DNA from: Morganella sibonii
GTDB taxonomy: Bacteria; Pseudomonadota; Gammaproteobacteria; Enterobacterales; Enterobacteriaceae
Assembly (NCBI RefSeq): GCF_040560245.1
Contig: NZ_JAKMWP010000010.1
Reading direction: 5' to 3' (one strand)
Length of the DNA stretch: 64,000 nt
The notes under the pieces were generated by a model, which did no database searches, had not been told where the DNA came from, and was given only the letters and a program-made list of their open reading frames with translations. Position numbers and translations under genes: made by a program. Below, piece after piece: positions 11,301 through 17,657 of the stretch. Positions within the stretch are counted from its first letter, which is position 1, and every line of letters starts with the position of its first letter.

Positions 11301-12379
11301 CACTGCCGGTTGCGGGTGTAACAGTCAGCCTGACAGGTGATGCCGCAACAGCGACTATCACGAAGGTGAAGCTTAATGGTGCGCTGACACGGAAGATTGC
11401 AAACGGTACAGACTCCTTTGAATTTATTGCCGAAGTCCGTGATGCGAACGGCAACCCGGTGAGTGGTGTGACCGTTAACTGGACCAGTACGGCCGGTGCT
11501 TCAGCTAAATTATCTGCGACTTCACAGCAGACCGATGCAGCGGGTAACTCGACTGTCAAACTGACCAGTACCAAGACACCGGTCTATGACATTGTGATCA
11601 GTGCTGCACAGGGAAGCCAGACAGTTAAAGCGGATAAGGAAGTTTCCTTTGAAGAACTGTTCTCAACGTCAGTGCTGGTGATTGACGCGGTTGCAGCCGG
11701 AGATAAGCCGGTTAACGGAGCACACGTTAAGATCTTCTCGGAAGATGGAACCGAATTACTGTACGAGACGACAACGGATGCAACCGGTAAATTTAAGGTT
11801 GATCTGGTTGGCGGGAAGTATGCCGTTAAGATCACAGCGAATAATTACGACGACTATGATGACTTTATGGTCGTGAAGAGCGGTGCGGATACCAACTTTA
11901 AGTTTGCGTTATCTCCGGCGCTGGGAACTCAGTTCGGTCGTATTATTCTGCAGTGGAGTGAAAATCCGGCAGACCTGGATTCACACTTAATGGTTCCGCG
12001 TGTCGGCGGTGGTGCACGGTACCATGTGTACTATAGTACTAAATCTCCGGCAGGTTCGGATGCATCACTGGATAAGGATGACCGTGCGGCTCCGGGTATC
12101 GAAACCATTACGATGACATCACCGCATCAGGGGACTTATACCTATTTCGTTAAAAACTTCTCTGGCCCGGATACCAGGTTATCAACAGCGAAGGTACAAA
12201 TCTTCCTGAATAAGGATTTAATCCTGAAACCGGGTACGTCGAGAATGATGAGCTTTGATGCTCCGGCCGCGAATGTACCTGCAAAAGCACAATGGATTGT
12301 ATTTGATATTGTGGTGGATGCTAATAATGAGGTAGAGGTAGTACCAAAAGGAACAGTATCATCAGTTGAGCCAACTTAA
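2348..12379 (+). CDS. giant inverse autotransporter (invasin/intimin family) with 19 near-identical Ig-like repeats
   Basis: The 3343-residue outer-membrane adhesin has these parts in order: a signal peptide ending near residue 37; a Pro/Gly/Ser-rich linker with GMPFPM at 112-117; an inverse-autotransporter beta-barrel at about 200-450; five diverged Big_1-type domains (about 550-1065); nineteen 102-residue Ig-like units (about 1068-3000) carrying DGTYTATLKG; one diverged Ig-like domain; a CnaB/carboxypeptidase-regulatory-like beta domain (about 3105-3195); and a terminal domain starting RIILQWSENPADLDSHL that resembles YfaP/DUF2135-type folds. No LysM is seen. Family members insert the barrel in the outer membrane and expose the Ig rod to host cells or neighbouring bacteria. 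Repeat number may vary by recombination. The start is chosen by the GGGGA site 7 bases upstream. The gene ends in a terminator and appears monocistronic. The binding partner cannot be predicted. Confidence 0.93.
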   Translation: MPVTSYYSKTKRVTAYLLLFLQLFFPVSTATLSVAYAAEQNDALVMSETFDGLNALMGTSPGSTPPPQPQGGKPASGSTLSGEGFTVEMPSGSEYGVMPAGSDSGFISGQNGMPFPMGVSTLPDPANPAPRDNTVRTDDIFSALPTLGLPDISPEDEAAQNESRWAGNASQAGQILSSEDAVDASIGYVRGIGENLLNQQVNDWLNQVGHARIQFGSNKTGDADVLVPLIDNPNSLLFSQIGLRANEERTTTNLGLGYRQYEDGWMWGVNSFYDYDITGSNSRVGVGGELWANYLKFAANGYFRVTDWHQSKLHEMRDYDERPANGFDIRAEGYLPDYPQLGAFAKYEQYFGDGVSLASTTSSGELKSNPSVSTIGLSYTPFPLITFKGQTSRGDSNDSQIGMELSYRFGVPLSQQLDTDNVDLMRNLAGNRYDFVDRNYNIVMQYRKQELLRIALPPALNGEAAQTLPVTVSVLKAKYGLKSLRWSAPELLANGGEIKQTGLTTADITLPEYIFMDRNGGPQGYRVTAVGEDNEGNPSNTAEMWVNVIPSVETITKLTVTPNQSLIANNSDQFTAVALLQNDKGEVLANKAVTFSVSGLKNPEGVTIYDADGNSGQTLTVISGPDGTATVKIISKSAGKGLLKAKMRNGNSRTESIIYIADLSTAKIKTLELTNNKAVADGQAKNIAVATVTDQFDNQVENFPLTARADNGATVTDPNQQTDTNGQVTIRFSSETAGDSKLVVEGTGTSKSVTSQFVADISTAKIQSAVVTQDGAKADGKAKNEVLVTVTDSRNNPLAGAPVTIKVPGTARYQTQPVSGLTDSRGQLRISISNTKAGSDNYTFSINGDDAVRALKFVADETTATITDASLVIVTNNQKADGAAANSVKATIVDAYNNPVPGIAVKFVADHGALPSQMLINTDADGNALFELTNTRAGNTSVIAQVNTKFASKTVMFTADSTTAEIKASNLTITADNSAADGTSVNSVKAIVTDAQGNVVPYVAVLFTADNGASPASQSLLTNEQGEVTFSMTSTRAAQVAVKAKINSSEPSVTVTFKADSANPDAQKSSLTADPVTIVADGQTTSTLHFILKDRQGNLIPGQTVVFGTALAGTTVSGTTENPDGTYTATLKGVKAGDAKVSITLNGKAFAVTPVTVKLTADNGNLSGDKSELTAVPDTIVADGKTSSTLTLSLKDANDNAVSGQTVVFSSALADTVFSTVRDNADGTYTATLKGTKAGTAKIKVTVNNAVLAVTEVSVKLTADTSKLDKDKSSLTAVPDTIVADGNTTSAITLTLRDVNNNPVAGQTALFTTGLQGTTFGTVTDNQDGTYTATLKGTKSGNAQISVTLNGKAFAVAPVTVKLTPDSSNLDKDKSSLTAVPLSIVANDSTTSALTLTLKDANDNPVPGQTVLFSTGLAGTTFSGVTDNQDGTYTATLKGKTAGDALLKVTVNGAVLAVAPVTVKLTADSGNLDKDKSVLEAAPLSIVANDTTTSALKLTLRDVNGNLVSGQTVLFSTTLGGTTFGAVKDNQDGTYTATLKGKTAGDAVIKVTVGGNALDVAPVTIVLTPDSTNLDKDKSSLTAVPLTIVADDASLSDLKLTLKDANGNLVPGQTVLFSTTLGGTTFSTVKDNQDGTYTATLKGKTAGNALLKVTVNGTELAVTPVTVKLTADSGNLDKDKSLLEAAPLSIVANDSTTSTLKLTLRDANGNLVSGQTVLFSTTLGGTTFGTVKDNQDGTYTATLKGKTAGDAAIKVTVGGNPLDVAPVTVVLTPDSTNLDKDKSSLTAVPLTIVADDASLSDLKLILKDANGNLVPGQTVLFSTTLGGTTFSTVKDNQDGTYTATLKGKTAGDALLKVTVNGTVLAVAPVTVKLTADNGNLDKDKSVLVATPLSIVANNSTTSSLTLTLKDVNGNLVSGQTVQFTTTLADTTFGVVKDNQDGTYTATLKGSKSGDAPLTVIVNGTGLSVAPVTVVLTPDSANPDKDKSVLTADPLTIVADNTKTSSLKLTLKDTFGNLIPGQTVLFSTTLADTTFSTVKDNQDGTYTATLKGTKSGTAALKVTVNGAELAVAPVSVKLTGDKDHLDKDKSSLTAAPLSIVANNTTTSSLTLTLKDVHDNPVIGQTVLFSTTLANTTFGTVKDNQDGTYTATLKGKTAGDALLKVTINGTELAVAPVTVKLTADSGNLDKDKSVLEAAPLTIVANDSTTSALKLTLKDANGNLVAGQTVLFSTTLANTTFGTVTDHGDGTYTATLKGKTAGDAVIKVTVGGNALNVAPVTVKLTADSTNLDKDKSVLTAAPLSIVADNATESALKLTLKDVNGNLVSGQTVLFSTTLGGTTFGTVKDNQDGTYTATLKGKTAGAAEIKVTVGGNALAVAPVAVTLTPDSSKLDKDKSSLIAVPLSIVANNTTESALTLTLKDVNGNLVPGQTVLFSTSLANTTFSTVKDNQDGTYTATLKGKTAGNALLKVTVNSAELAVTPVTVKLIGDQDNLDKDKSALTADPLTIVANDSTTSVVKLTLKDIHNNPVTGQTVLFSTELANTTFGTVKDNQDGTYTATLKGKTAGAAVIKVTVGGNALEVAPVTVKLTADSSKLDKDKSVLTATPLTIVADNATESTLTLTLKDVNDNPVSGQTVLFSTALANTTFGTVKDNQDGTYTATLKGKTAGDALLKVTVNGTVLAVAPVTVKLTADSSKLDKDKSVLTADPLTIVANDTTTSALKLTLKDVNDNPVSGQTVLFSTTLANTTFGTVKDNQDGTYTATLKGKTAGDALLKVTVNGTELAVAPVTVKLTADSSKLDKDKSVLTADPLTIVANDTTTSALKLTLKDVNGNLVSGQTVLFSTTLANTTFGTVKDNQDGTYTTTLKGKTAGDALLKVTVNGTELAVSPVTVKLTADSSNLDKDKSVLTADPLTIVANDTATSALKLTLKDVNGNLVSGQTVLFSTTLANTTFGTVTDHGDGTYTATLKGKTAGDAPLTVTVNGTALPVAGVTVSLTGDAATATITKVKLNGALTRKIANGTDSFEFIAEVRDANGNPVSGVTVNWTSTAGASAKLSATSQQTDAAGNSTVKLTSTKTPVYDIVISAAQGSQTVKADKEVSFEELFSTSVLVIDAVAAGDKPVNGAHVKIFSEDGTELLYETTTDATGKFKVDLVGGKYAVKITANNYDDYDDFMVVKSGADTNFKFALSPALGTQFGRIILQWSENPADLDSHLMVPRVGGGARYHVYYSTKSPAGSDASLDKDDRAAPGIETITMTSPHQGTYTYFVKNFSGPDTRLSTAKVQIFLNKDLILKPGTSRMMSFDAPAANVPAKAQWIVFDIVVDANNEVEVVPKGTVSSVEPT
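5549..11362 (+). repeat. 19 tandem units of 306 bp inside the invasin gene
   Basis: The DGTYTATLKG coding motif recurs from about 5716 to 11224 with constant 306-bp spacing: 18 intervals add up to exactly 5508 bp. Each unit encodes 102 residues starting at KSxLxAxPLxIVA. Some units differ by only a few bases over long stretches, especially those from about 10000 to 11200. The antisense strand shows the same period as open frames, which is an effect of the repetition. Confidence 0.95.
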
Positions 12380-12411
12380 TAAGAAAGGTTACTATTAATC
12401 AGTAACAATAA

Positions 12412-12447
12412 TAAAAGCCACAGGCAGAAATGTCTGTGGCTTCTTTA
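12412..12447 (+). terminator. rho-independent terminator after the giant invasin
   Basis: The inverted arms AAGCCACA (12415-12422) and TGTGGCTT (12435-12442) flank a short loop and are followed by a T-rich run. The hairpin lies about 35 bp after the invasin stop. Confidence 0.75.
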
Positions 12448-13321
12448 TTTTGTGATAACGATATGATTCTGGTTAATTATCTTGGTGGTTATTGATTTAT
12501 ATGAATAATATTCTGGTTTTGTCATCTGATTTAGTATTATTTTAAGGAATAAAATTTTAATAATATGTTGTAAGTTCGTATTCCGTTTTGTGGCAAAGGT
12601 AATAAAAAATGCTTATTTTGTAACAGAGTGCTTCAAACGTAATCGCGAGAGGAGTGGGCGGGATATTTAGGATAAATCGTATTTATTGTGTAAAAACAGT
12701 CACTTCAATTTAACTTACTGATGTAATTAGTAAATTTGACTTATTATGCTATTTTTTAGATATGGATAAATTTTTATTGATAGGTTTAAGCTATTGTTAG
12801 ATTTGAATGGAGAGGTGAATAAAAATTTGCACACACCGCCATAAGTCATTTACTCTTTACATGAAAATAAAATAAATTATATAAAGAAGGTTATTAACGA
12901 TAACGGGTAAATGGCGACAAAATGATCTGCGGGAGCGTCTTGTAATACCAATTCCCTCTGTGATAAAAAAGAAATACAGCTGACATATCAGTGACGATAA
13001 TGTTTATTTATGCACGGGATAGCAGAGAGCATTAATCTCTGCTGTTGTGATATTGTTATCAATAAAATAGTTAGCTACTTAATAAAATCAATACTGAAAA
13101 TAGCATTTTTACTCTCATCCGGAGTGTAAATGTATTACTATTCTGATCTCTTAATCTGAGGGGGGGGAGGTATCCGAAAACAGAAAAGGAAACGCAGTAT
13201 ATTGATTTATCTTTTCAGAGATTATCATTATTTCACATGGCATATAAAACAGAATACTGATTCGTATTGTTTTATTTATAAAAATAGCAGTCAGAGTGTA
13301 ATGTAGTCGTCAGGAGGATTT
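12448..13321. other. AT-rich intergenic region with a G8 tract
   Basis: No gene is supported here. The sequence is AT-rich, like the promoter region of the invasin. A run of eight G at 13160-13167 stands out, 155 bp before the downstream regulator gene. An AGGAGG ribosome site (13312-13317) belongs to that gene. Confidence 0.5.
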
Positions 13322-13630
13322 GTGATTAAAAATATTCATCCTATTTCCAGTGTAATAGGGCAAGCTCTTAAAAATAAACGCCGGCAGCTCGGGTTATCAG
13401 GGATTGAACTTTCAAGAATTTTAAGTATCAGTCAGCAACAGATTTCCCGTTACGAAAGAGGTGTGAATTGTTTTAACCTGGATATGCTTATGCGCTATTT
13501 TGCTGCACTTCAAATGACACCAAACGATGTTAATAATTTATTCTCTGTATTAGGCAGCTATTATCACCACAAGGTTGGTGAACACGAAGGACGGATAGAA
13601 CAATCTTACTATAATGATTACGGAAAATGA
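13322..13630 (+). CDS. MrpJ-like HTH (Xre-type) transcriptional regulator
   Basis: The product has 102 residues with a GTG start and a perfect AGGAGG site 4 bases upstream. A helix-turn-helix of the Cro/CI class covers roughly residues 12-65. It includes ILSISQQQISRYERGVN, which closely matches the SQQQISRYERG motif typical of MrpJ-type fimbria-linked regulators of Proteus and relatives. These act in the cytoplasm and, in Proteus mirabilis MrpJ, repress flagellar genes when fimbriae are made. A second family member lies at 26628 beside the type III secretion island. Here it probably coordinates the surface genes around it (invasin, truncated paralogue, bactofilin), but that is inference. The family call is confident; target genes are unknown. 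Confidence 0.82.
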   Translation: MIKNIHPISSVIGQALKNKRRQLGLSGIELSRILSISQQQISRYERGVNCFNLDMLMRYFAALQMTPNDVNNLFSVLGSYYHHKVGEHEGRIEQSYYNDYGK

Positions 13631-13760
13631 TTTAAACAATAACAAAGTATATTTATACAGAAATAATGAATAAAAACATTATGATGGGGATATCGTAAGT
13701 ACTTATTGATAAGTTATTTTATCATCATTAACTCTGAACATCCGGGACCGGGACATATTT

Positions 13761-14285
13761 ATGTTTGAGTCATATAACACGTTTAATATGAAAAAAATAA
13801 GATTGTATCTGCTGTTTTCTTTACCATTTATTTTTCCTGTTTCAGTCGCAGTATCATCTGCATCGAAGCCGGTTATCAAACAATCTGAGCCGGTGATATC
13901 GGAAACAATAGAGGGTATCGGTGCAGTTGTCGCCGTGTCTCCGGATGATCTGAGGAATCGTTTTTTATCCGGCAGACGGGGTATGCCGTTTCCGATGGAT
14001 CTGACCATACTGCCGGAACCTGCCGGAAAATTACCGCCCGGCAGCCGGGCTCCGCATAGTGATGTGTTCAGCTCATTACCGGCAGTTCCGGTGCAGCGCG
14101 ATGAATCCGGTGATCAGTTTTATTCTGATGAGGTTGCCGGTGCCTGGCAGGCTTTTTTTGATAACACAGAAAATGATGCACAGGCCGGATTTAACGGTGA
14201 TCTGGAAAAAGACCTGAAAAATAATCAAAAAAATAACCTGTTAAATACCAGCAGTTACATGGTTATCTATGATGAAAAACCATAA
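13761..14285 (+). CDS. short secreted paralogue of the invasin N-terminal region, lacking the barrel
   Basis: The product has 174 residues. A signal peptide covers about residues 1-34; an alternative start is Met10. The mature part aligns by eye with the N-terminal linker of the giant invasin at 2348. Both have an (M/I)SET(F/I)(D/E)G segment, then F(I/L)SG..GMPFPM (residues 74-79 here, 112-117 there), then LP(D/E)PA and D(I/V)FS(A/S)LP. After that the invasin continues into its barrel, whereas this protein ends in an Asn/Lys-rich tail. It could be a decayed gene fragment. However, it has its own start, signal peptide and stop, so it may be a functional periplasmic or secreted protein. Function unknown. 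Confidence 0.75.
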   Translation: MFESYNTFNMKKIRLYLLFSLPFIFPVSVAVSSASKPVIKQSEPVISETIEGIGAVVAVSPDDLRNRFLSGRRGMPFPMDLTILPEPAGKLPPGSRAPHSDVFSSLPAVPVQRDESGDQFYSDEVAGAWQAFFDNTENDAQAGFNGDLEKDLKNNQKNNLLNTSSYMVIYDEKP

Positions 14286-14352
14286 GTTTTCTTTATGCAG
14301 TTCTGTTTATATTTATGTATTGTCACTTTAAGTCTGTACATCAGGAGGAATT

Positions 14353-14538
14353 ATGATTTTTGATGATATGAAAACCGATTTGGCAAATATTATGAAAAAA
14401 TTTGTTAAACGGGATTGTGATATTAAGTATCATTATGATGGCGATAATGTTGTTTTTTATATTGATGAAGATAATGGTGTGCATATCCAGATCAATATAA
14501 ATTGTATCAGTGATGTGCCTGTATATCAGCAGGCATAA
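14353..14538 (+). CDS. small acidic protein of unknown function
   Basis: The product has 61 residues with an AGGAGG ribosome site at 14343-14348, ideally spaced, which supports real translation. There is no signal peptide or membrane segment. The C-terminal half (VVFYIDEDNGVHIQININ) looks like a beta-hairpin. It ends just before the bactofilin gene and overlaps the longest possible frame of it, suggesting co-transcription. No family is recognised. Confidence 0.6.
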   Translation: MIFDDMKTDLANIMKKFVKRDCDIKYHYDGDNVVFYIDEDNGVHIQININCISDVPVYQQA

Positions 14539-14551
14539 TGATGCTGAACAA

Positions 14552-15178
14552 ATGAAAATACATTTTTATTTATATAGCCTCTGGCTTCTCTGGGGGAGCG
14601 TACTGATAGTTATTCTCTCTTCCGGGAGGGAATTGTATTTTCATATGAGCATATATTTTCTTCTGCTCTTTGTATTATTTTCAATCACAACAGGAAGGCG
14701 TTTTTTTATGGCACTATTCAGTAAAGATGATAAAAAAGACAAAGCAGAACCCGTAAAAACGGAACAGGTAAAAGCTGAGCCGGTAAAAAACGAACCTGCC
14801 GGTAAGAGTATTACGATCGTAGGAAGCGGTTGTGAAATTACAGGGGATATTATGCCGGGTGGTAATATCGAAATATACGGAAAAGTAAAAGGAAATATCA
14901 ACGCCGGTACTTTTAAGGTTTCTGTTATGGAAAAAGGTGTTATTGAAGGCGATGTGACTGCGGAGTATGTTTCAGTCAATGGTCTTATGATGGGCACCTG
15001 CTGCGCTAAAAATACGGAAATTTTACAAAAGGGCGAACTTAATGGTGTTTGCCGTGCTGAGACATTTTCTATTATTACCGGCGGGCGTTTTGTTGGTCAG
15101 TCCGAACCTTATAAGAGTAATAAAGTGACTCCTGACATCGTTGTTGCCGGTAAAGAAAAGACAATAAATCAAAAGTAA
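14552..15178 (+). CDS. bactofilin (polymer-forming cytoskeletal protein) with N-terminal membrane segments
   Basis: From ATG 14552 the product has 208 residues. Two hydrophobic segments (about residues 3-22 and 28-46) precede a charged Lys/Glu/Pro/Val linker (KAEPVKTEQVKAEPVKNEP), then a bactofilin domain (about 85-180) with short beta-helix turns such as ITGDIMPGGNIEIYGKVKG. Bactofilins polymerise without nucleotide and shape cells. The Proteus mirabilis relative CcmA affects cell curvature and swarming and also has membrane segments. A second ATG at 14708 has a strong AGGAAGG site at 14692-14698 and would give a soluble form of about 156 residues without the membrane part. The upstream start at 14510 is possible but has no good ribosome site. 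Confidence 0.85.
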   Translation: MKIHFYLYSLWLLWGSVLIVILSSGRELYFHMSIYFLLLFVLFSITTGRRFFMALFSKDDKKDKAEPVKTEQVKAEPVKNEPAGKSITIVGSGCEITGDIMPGGNIEIYGKVKGNINAGTFKVSVMEKGVIEGDVTAEYVSVNGLMMGTCCAKNTEILQKGELNGVCRAETFSIITGGRFVGQSEPYKSNKVTPDIVVAGKEKTINQK

Positions 15179-15214
15179 TCTTTACCCCGGCACACAGTTA
15201 ACGGATAAAGGAAA

Positions 15215-15553
15215 ATGAAAATATATTCACGGGTTCTGATTGCCATGCTTTTTATCCCGCTGCTTTGTTCTGCGGGGGAGCGACCGCAATATATGGAAAT
15301 GCTGAGTATAAAAGCGGGGCAGGGAGAGACAAATGCTCAGTTTTTAATGGGAACACTGTATCTTACCGGGCGTTATGGTGTGGAAAAAGATGTTGAAAAA
15401 GGAAAATACTATTTGCTTATTGCGGCCGGAAAAGGTGATTCAGATGCGAAACGTTTTCTGGCACTCCAGTATTATAATGAAAAAAATTGCTTTTCATTTC
15501 TCCGTCTGTTTTCTGAGTATTGCGGGGGAGTTATCGGGAAGCATCCGGAGTAA
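15215..15553 (+). CDS. small exported Sel1-repeat protein
   Basis: The product has 112 residues, a signal peptide of about 20 residues and an AAGGAAA ribosome site. The mature part shows Sel1-like helical repeats (NAQFLMGTLYLTGRYGVEKD, then DAKRFLALQYYNE), an alpha/alpha fold of the TPR class used for protein-protein contact. It is shorter than most family members and ends with a Cys-rich tail, so it may be a single-adaptor protein. It follows the bactofilin gene by 36 bp on the same strand and ends at a terminator, so it is probably co-transcribed with it. Partner unknown. Confidence 0.75.
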   Translation: MKIYSRVLIAMLFIPLLCSAGERPQYMEMLSIKAGQGETNAQFLMGTLYLTGRYGVEKDVEKGKYYLLIAAGKGDSDAKRFLALQYYNEKNCFSFLRLFSEYCGGVIGKHPE

Positions 15554-15567
15554 TAGTAAACGGATAT

Positions 15568-15602
15568 TAAAAAGGCTTGTGTTGACTGCAAGCCTTTTTT
15601 GT
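15568..15602. terminator. terminator between the Sel1 gene and the convergent lipoprotein gene
   Basis: The arms AAAGGCTTG (15571-15579) and CAAGCCTTT (15589-15597) are perfect complements, with T-rich sequence on the + side and A-rich sequence on the other. It can serve both convergent genes. Confidence 0.85.
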
Positions 15603-16004
15603 TTATGATCCGGCATTCAGGCTGGATTTTTTCTTGATTGAACGGAATGCGCTCAGCTTTATATCACTGCATACCTTACCAAGCTTTATCGTCAGGCTGT
15701 TTCTCATATAAATCTTAATATCATTATCCATGATACTTTCATTTTCCCGCAGGAAATTAAATTCGTTCATTACTTCACTGTATTTACCGGATAATACACG
15801 GTAGTCACCGGCATTGGTTTTACGCAGCAGATACATATCATCAATACAGCTATTGCTGGTGGAGTTCTGTGCCGGAGCCGGAAGCAGTTTTGCCGGCTCT
15901 GCCGCAGGTTGTGCGGGCTGAGACGGTACCTGCCGTGACGCGGTGGTACAGCCGGATAGTGTGGTCAGTAATCCCGAAATCAGAATTAATGTTTTAAAAC
16001 GCAT
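15603..16004 (-). CDS. putative lipoprotein of unknown function
   Basis: The product has 133 residues. The N-terminus MRFKTLILISGLLTTLSGC has a classical lipobox (LSGC, acylated Cys19), so it is probably anchored in the outer or inner membrane. A Pro/Ala/Gln-rich linker (about 25-50) follows, then a mostly helical, charged C-terminal region with two further cysteines. It is convergent to the Sel1 gene and shares its terminator. No specific family is recognised. Confidence 0.75.
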   Translation of the reverse strand: MRFKTLILISGLLTTLSGCTTASRQVPSQPAQPAAEPAKLLPAPAQNSTSNSCIDDMYLLRKTNAGDYRVLSGKYSEVMNEFNFLRENESIMDNDIKIYMRNSLTIKLGKVCSDIKLSAFRSIKKKSSLNAGS

Positions 16005-16472
16005 AATAACTCCTCTGGCGGGTATGTCTTTTATCTTATTTTAAAAACAGAGAGGGCTATACATTAAAGGATATTTGTAGTGTTTGTATATGAATAGAGT
16101 GTGACGAAATAAACATAATATCATGTTTGTGATTTTCGTTATTGAAGTGATAAATGTAGTGATGAGTGTTCTTTTCATTATTTAATATGGTGTGACTCAG
16201 TGTAGTAAATGCTGTACCGGGAAATATCATTATATACACGTTACGGGAGTGATAATAAATATCATATTATAATCAGGCCGTCTCAGCGATAATATATAAC
16301 CGGTATTTTTCCGCTGAGCAAATAAAAAAGTATTTGTTCCCGTGAATGCGGTTGTGTCGCGGAAGGAAACGCGCTTTTCCATAACGGAAAATCCTCTTTT
16401 ACCATTCGTCAGTAGGGTAATAAAAAACAGATAGTTACAATCACAAAGGTAATCCCGGATAAGGACGGTGTG
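16005..16472. other. intergenic region between divergent lipoprotein gene and mdtL
   Basis: These 468 bp are AT-rich in the first half and should hold promoters for both divergent genes. An AAGGA ribosome site at 16461-16465 serves mdtL. Nothing else could be identified. Confidence 0.4.
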
Positions 16473-17657
16473 ATGCTTAAATATGTGATTTTCAGTTTCT
16501 GGATTGTGCTGATGTACCCGCTCGGGGTTGATCTGCATCTGACCGGTATTCCGCAGATTGCGGCAGATCTTAATGCTCCGGAGAGCGCGCTGCATATTGC
16601 TTTTTCCGTGTATCTCGCCGGAATGGCGGCGATGATGCTGATTGCCGGATGGTGTGCTGATCATATCGGACGCAGGCCGGTGGCACTGGCCGGGGCCGTT
16701 ATTTTTTGTCTGGCGTCGGTGGCTGCGGGAGCGGCAACCACAACCGGGTTTTTCTTCGGCGCCCGTTTTGCTCAGGGCGCCGGGGCCGGGTTTTGCTATG
16801 TAGTGACATTTGCCCTGTTACGTGATGTGCTTTCCGGTCAGGCAAGAACAAAAGTCCTTTCTGTGATGAATGGCATTACCTGTATTGCACCGGTGCTGGC
16901 CCCGGTTATCGGTTTTATTATTCTGCGGTATTTTCACTGGTCTGTGATGTTTTACTTTTCTGCGGGTTATGCCCTTGTGAGTATTCTCTTTTGCCTGTTC
17001 TTTATTAAGGAAACCCGGCCGGATAAACAGACAACAGAGATAATTCCGCCTGCCGGAAACAGACAGCAGGAAAGCTTTCTGAATGCTTTTTTTCTGACAC
17101 GGCTGGCGGTTTCCTGTTTAGGTATGGGCGTGATCCTGACCTATGTGAATGTTTCACCGATTATTCTGATGGGGCAGATGCAATTCACCTCCGGTCAGTT
17201 TTCGGCGGCGATGGCGTTGCTCGCCGTGGTCAGCATGAGTGTTTCTTTTTCCATGCCGAAAATAATGGCTCTCTTCCGCACTGATACCATTTTATATACT
17301 GCGCTGGGATTATTTCTGCTGAATGCGGTATTGCTGAGCCTGTTTCTGGCCGGTGCGGAATACACGCTGATACTAATGATCGTATTTGCCTTGTGTGGTG
17401 CCGGTTTTTCACTGATGTTTGGTATCATTATGAGTCAGGCACTGTCTCCGTTTGCAAAGCGCGCCGGTGTGGCCAGCTCAGTGCTGGCTATCGCCCAGCT
17501 GAGTTTTGCGTCGCTCTATATCCGGCTTATGGCGGCTGCGGAAACCGGTGCGGTGACAATGCTGCTGATTATTCTGCTGACAACCCCTGTGGCAGGTGCG
17601 ATATTACTGAAACGATATCCTGTCAGCAGCGGAGAGCGCCGGTCGCTTTATGAATAA
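16473..17657 (+). CDS. mdtL: MdtL-type MFS multidrug efflux transporter
   Basis: The product has 394 residues (ATG 16473 with AAGGA 7 bases upstream; a GTG sits one codon earlier), close to the 391 residues of Escherichia coli MdtL. It has twelve hydrophobic segments. The N-terminus matches MdtL well, with IAADLNAPESALHIAFSVYLAGMAA-like sequence, the A-loop motif (GWCADHIGRRPVAL) of drug/proton antiporters, and NGITCIAPVLAPV in segment 5. It acts in the inner membrane as a drug:H+ antiporter of the DHA1 class. The adjacent yidZ gene overlaps its end by 8 bp, the same pairing as in E. coli, which strengthens the assignment. The natural substrate is not certain. Confidence 0.9.
   Translation: MLKYVIFSFWIVLMYPLGVDLHLTGIPQIAADLNAPESALHIAFSVYLAGMAAMMLIAGWCADHIGRRPVALAGAVIFCLASVAAGAATTTGFFFGARFAQGAGAGFCYVVTFALLRDVLSGQARTKVLSVMNGITCIAPVLAPVIGFIILRYFHWSVMFYFSAGYALVSILFCLFFIKETRPDKQTTEIIPPAGNRQQESFLNAFFLTRLAVSCLGMGVILTYVNVSPIILMGQMQFTSGQFSAAMALLAVVSMSVSFSMPKIMALFRTDTILYTALGLFLLNAVLLSLFLAGAEYTLILMIVFALCGAGFSLMFGIIMSQALSPFAKRAGVASSVLAIAQLSFASLYIRLMAAAETGAVTMLLIILLTTPVAGAILLKRYPVSSGERRSLYE

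Noticed and set aside
5549..11362. Regular repeats considered as a CRISPR array
   Set aside because: The units are 306-bp coding repeats without unique spacers. The 15-bp tract in sctP (39141-39305) likewise has no spacers and is coding.
5700..11600. About seventeen antisense frames of 90-97 codons spaced 306 bp apart
   Set aside because: They mirror the repeated sense unit of the invasin gene, lack ribosome sites and encode an artificial Ser/Val-rich pattern. They are by-products of the repeat.
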